Below, piece by piece: positions 5,498 through 6,837 of a DNA stretch of 6,837 nt (position 1 is its first letter; each line of letters begins with the position of its first letter). The DNA comes from an uncultured Ruminococcus sp. Lineage in GTDB: Bacteria > Bacillota > Clostridia > Oscillospirales > Acutalibacteraceae. The stretch covers positions 1 to 6,837 of the forward strand of contig CADBSZ010000015.1 in assembly GCA_902797525.1 (NCBI GenBank). The letters run 5' to 3'. A program made the position numbers and the translations under genes. The notes beneath the pieces were generated by a model that worked only from the letters and a program-made list of their open reading frames with translations, was not told the origin of the DNA and did no database searches.

Positions 5498-6316
5498 TCA
5501 AATGTCAATCATGATTGGCTGATGATTTTCGTAGATGGCATATTGAGTGAAGCCGGCGCGACGGGCGACCTCAATTCCCTGCGCTATCCCCTTTCCGACC
5601 ATATCGGCGGAGTGCGCGTCGGTGCCGATGGTGATATATTCTCCGCCGTGCTCGCGGAAACGGCGCACAAGCGCTTCGTCCGGAAGCGTGGTTTGCATTT
5701 CCTTGAACAGTCCGGAAACATTGATTTCGAGGGCTTTTTTATTCTTTATCAGAATTTTAAATATCGCGTCAATGCTGTCGGCATGCTTATCGAGATCGGG
5801 CGTTTTGCCTGTTCCGGCGATGATGTAGCGCAGCGGATAGGTCAGGTGTGCCAGGCTGTCATAATGCGGAAAGGCGGCGGTTTCACATACCTCGTCAAAA
5901 TAGCGCTTGAGAAGATCGTCGATGTTGATTCCGCTGTAGTTCATGTAGTAGAAATCGAGCATGTTGCGAAGGCCGTGAACCGAGGCGAGAATGAAGTCAA
6001 AATCGCCGTAGGAAAGCGCTTTTTCGGTGCAGGACAAATCGTGCATCGGCTCTCCTAATTCCATGCCGCGCAGCACCTTGAGCTGTCCTTGATATTTGTC
6101 GCGCGCAAGGGTGGCGTCGGCAAAGGATTTCGGGATTTGCTCGTCAAAGCTGCCGAACTCGCAGTCGGCCCCGAAACGGATGAAAGGCGCCTCGCAATGG
6201 TCGGTGACAGCGATGGCGCTCAGGCCTCTTTCGATAGCGGCACGGCACATCTCGTCAACCGTGTTTTTTGCATCAAAGGAATTATCGGAATGTGTATGTG
6301 AATCACAAAAAATCAT
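5498..6316 (-). CDS. PHP-domain phosphatase, histidinol-phosphatase (HisK/HisJ) type
   Basis: A 272-residue PHP-superfamily metal-dependent phosphoesterase. The multi-metal site is visible: DSHTHS with H7 and H9 (5-10), D15, TDH (38-40), E86 in GMELG, H114 in SVHG, H157 in LAHLTYP, and the C-terminal GTDAH with D233 and H235 (231-235). Length and motif order match HisK-type L-histidinol-phosphate phosphatases, which catalyse a late step of histidine synthesis. No other his gene is nearby, and many paralogues in this family have unknown substrates, so the substrate is an inference. The ATG at 6316 is preceded by AGGGGG (6327-6332) at 10-base spacing. The gene is transcribed alone from the promoter at 6339-6367 and ends at the shared hairpin. 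Confidence 0.85.
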   Translation of the reverse strand: MIFCDSHTHSDNSFDAKNTVDEMCRAAIERGLSAIAVTDHCEAPFIRFGADCEFGSFDEQIPKSFADATLARDKYQGQLKVLRGMELGEPMHDLSCTEKALSYGDFDFILASVHGLRNMLDFYYMNYSGINIDDLLKRYFDEVCETAAFPHYDSLAHLTYPLRYIIAGTGKTPDLDKHADSIDAIFKILIKNKKALEINVSGLFKEMQTTLPDEALVRRFREHGGEYITIGTDAHSADMVGKGIAQGIEVARRAGFTQYAIYENHQPIMIDI

Positions 6317-6338
6317 ATTCTAAATACCCCCTAAAAAA

Positions 6339-6367
6339 ATAATAGCATAACAGTTTAATTTATGCAA
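6339..6367 (-). promoter_or_regulatory. Promoter of the PHP phosphatase gene
   Basis: On the minus strand, TTGCAT (6367-6362), a 17-base spacer and TATTAT (6344-6339) with TG one base upstream (extended -10). The predicted start near 6332 falls at the ribosome binding site AGGGGG (6332-6327), so the leader would be very short (about 16 bases). The -35 hexamer is the same as at 3483. Confidence 0.65.
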
Positions 6368-6375
6368 GATTTGAC

Positions 6376-6404
6376 TTTACTTTACGGATAAAAAAATATA
6401 TAAT
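6376..6404 (+). promoter_or_regulatory. Promoter of the ACT-UPF0210 operon
   Basis: TTTACT (6376-6381), a 17-base spacer and a perfect TATAAT (6399-6404). A better -35 match, TTGACT at 6371-6376, is too far (22 bases) for normal use. The start is expected near 6411, giving a leader of about 46 bases. It is divergent from the PHP promoter, with the two -35 boxes only 8 bp apart. Confidence 0.72.
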
Positions 6405-6421
6405 AAAACGGTAAATTTATA

Positions 6422-6437
6422 TACATAATTATATGTA
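6422..6437. repeat. Short AT-rich inverted repeat in the ACT gene leader
   Basis: TACATA (6422-6427) and TATGTA (6432-6437) are exact inverted copies around ATTA. The repeat lies between the predicted transcription start and the ribosome binding site, where an operator could sit. All-AT palindromes of 6 bp are frequent by chance in such spacers, so function is uncertain. Confidence 0.25.
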
Positions 6438-6456
6438 AAAAACATCGGAGGACAAT

Positions 6457-6726
6457 ATGAAGGCTATTATTACCGTAATCGGCAAGGATACCGTCGGCAT
6501 TCTCGCGCGTGTTTCGGACGCGTGCGCCAAGGCAAGCGTAAACATTGTTGAGGTGACGCAGAGCGTTTTGCAGGACATGTTCGCAATGGTTATGCTCGTG
6601 GAAATTGACAGATCGACTGTCGGCTTTGACGAGCTGCGCGAGAATTTGAACATCGTCGGAGAGGAAACCAACACCAAAATCCACATCATGCATGAGGACA
6701 TCTTTAACAGCATGCATAAAATTTAA
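6457..6726 (+). CDS. ACT-domain protein, UPF0237 family
   Basis: An 89-residue single ACT domain. The N-terminus ITVIGKDTVGILARVS (5-20) has the characteristic first strand and the D-x-x-G-I turn, where ligands bind in ACT dimers. The following NIVEVTQSVLQDMFAMVMLVEI (29-50) fits the next helix-strand units. ACT domains bind amino acids or similar small molecules and act as regulators; this stand-alone version resembles the glycine-cleavage repressor GcvR family but is much shorter. GGAGG (6447-6451) precedes the ATG by 5 bases. The stop is 24 bp before the UPF0210 gene, a pairing repeated in many Firmicutes and archaea, suggesting that the ACT protein senses a ligand for its partner. The ligand cannot be told from sequence. 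Confidence 0.9.
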   Translation: MKAIITVIGKDTVGILARVSDACAKASVNIVEVTQSVLQDMFAMVMLVEIDRSTVGFDELRENLNIVGEETNTKIHIMHEDIFNSMHKI

Positions 6727-6750
6727 TGTTGGATTGAAAGGATAATTACG

Positions 6751-6837
6751 ATGCTGGAAACCAAAGATATACTGGAAACAATCAATATGATTGACAACGA
6801 AAACCTGGACGTGAGAACCATCACGATGGGTATTTCG
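6751..6837 (+). CDS. UPF0210 (DUF711) family protein, N-terminal 29 codons only
   Basis: The open frame begins at ATG 6751 and runs off the window edge; 29 residues are visible. The start MLETKDILETINMID, followed by ENLDVRTITMGIS, matches the conserved N-terminus of UPF0210/DUF711 proteins, which are about 450 residues long. AAAGGA (6737-6742) is 8 bases before the ATG. The 24-bp gap to the ACT gene and the lack of a terminator indicate one operon. The biochemical function of the family is not established. Confidence 0.85.
   Translation, partial: MLETKDILETINMIDNENLDVRTITMGIS

Noticed and set aside
5522..6058. 178-codon plus-strand frame opposite the PHP gene
   Set aside because: It is antisense to a gene with a complete metal-binding motif set, and it lies beyond the bidirectional terminator without its own promoter.
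6371..6404. TTGACT as -35 box for the ACT promoter
   Set aside because: The spacer to TATAAT would be 22 bases; TTTACT at 6376 gives the standard 17.

Overview
The window looks like ordinary chromosomal DNA from a low-to-mid GC Firmicute, most likely a Clostridia member of the Oscillospiraceae/Ruminococcaceae type. The grounds are a DnaD-domain gene followed directly by a dnaI-type helicase loader, strong AGGAGG-like ribosome binding sites, AT-rich spacers carrying sigma-A type promoters (mostly with TGn extended -10 elements), a RING-like/zinc-ribbon membrane protein of a type seen mainly in gut Clostridia, and an ACT-domain gene next to a UPF0210 gene. No transposase, phage gene, CRISPR array or other sign of mobile DNA is visible.

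Layout. Positions 1-48 (minus) hold the 5' part of a tRNA-Gln (anticodon CUG) running off the window edge, preceded by a perfect-consensus promoter at 81-109. Positions 128-2139 (minus) are a two-gene replication operon, DnaD-domain protein then DnaI-like loader, with its own promoter near 2172-2182. Positions 2276-3394 (minus) are prfB (release factor 2) with a hairpin terminator at 2234-2263 separating it from the dnaD operon. A 147-bp AT-rich spacer carries back-to-back promoters for prfB (minus) and for the plus-strand pair of a RING-like/zinc-ribbon/DUF2628-like membrane protein (3542-4543) and galU (4553-5428). galU converges on a PHP-family phosphatase gene (5498-6316, minus), and the two share a long bidirectional terminator hairpin. 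A second divergent promoter region (6317-6456) drives the PHP gene leftward and an ACT-domain protein (6457-6726) plus the start of a UPF0210/DUF711 gene (6751 to the edge) rightward.

How the genes work together. The dnaD-dnaI pair supplies primosome/helicase-loading functions, prfB ends translation at UGA/UAA, and galU makes UDP-glucose for envelope polysaccharides or sugar interconversion. The ACT protein and UPF0210 protein are a recurring pair, probably a small-molecule sensor with an uncharacterised partner. The membrane protein with cysteine-rich N-terminus is the least understood gene and is translationally linked to galU.

No convincing new multi-gene system is present. The points most worth a second look are the RING-like membrane protein beside galU, a dnaX-like slippery heptamer with an upstream Shine-Dalgarno-like hexamer inside the dnaD-domain gene, a prfB that lacks the usual autoregulatory frameshift, and a galU with Gly where the second Asp of the usual GDD motif stands.
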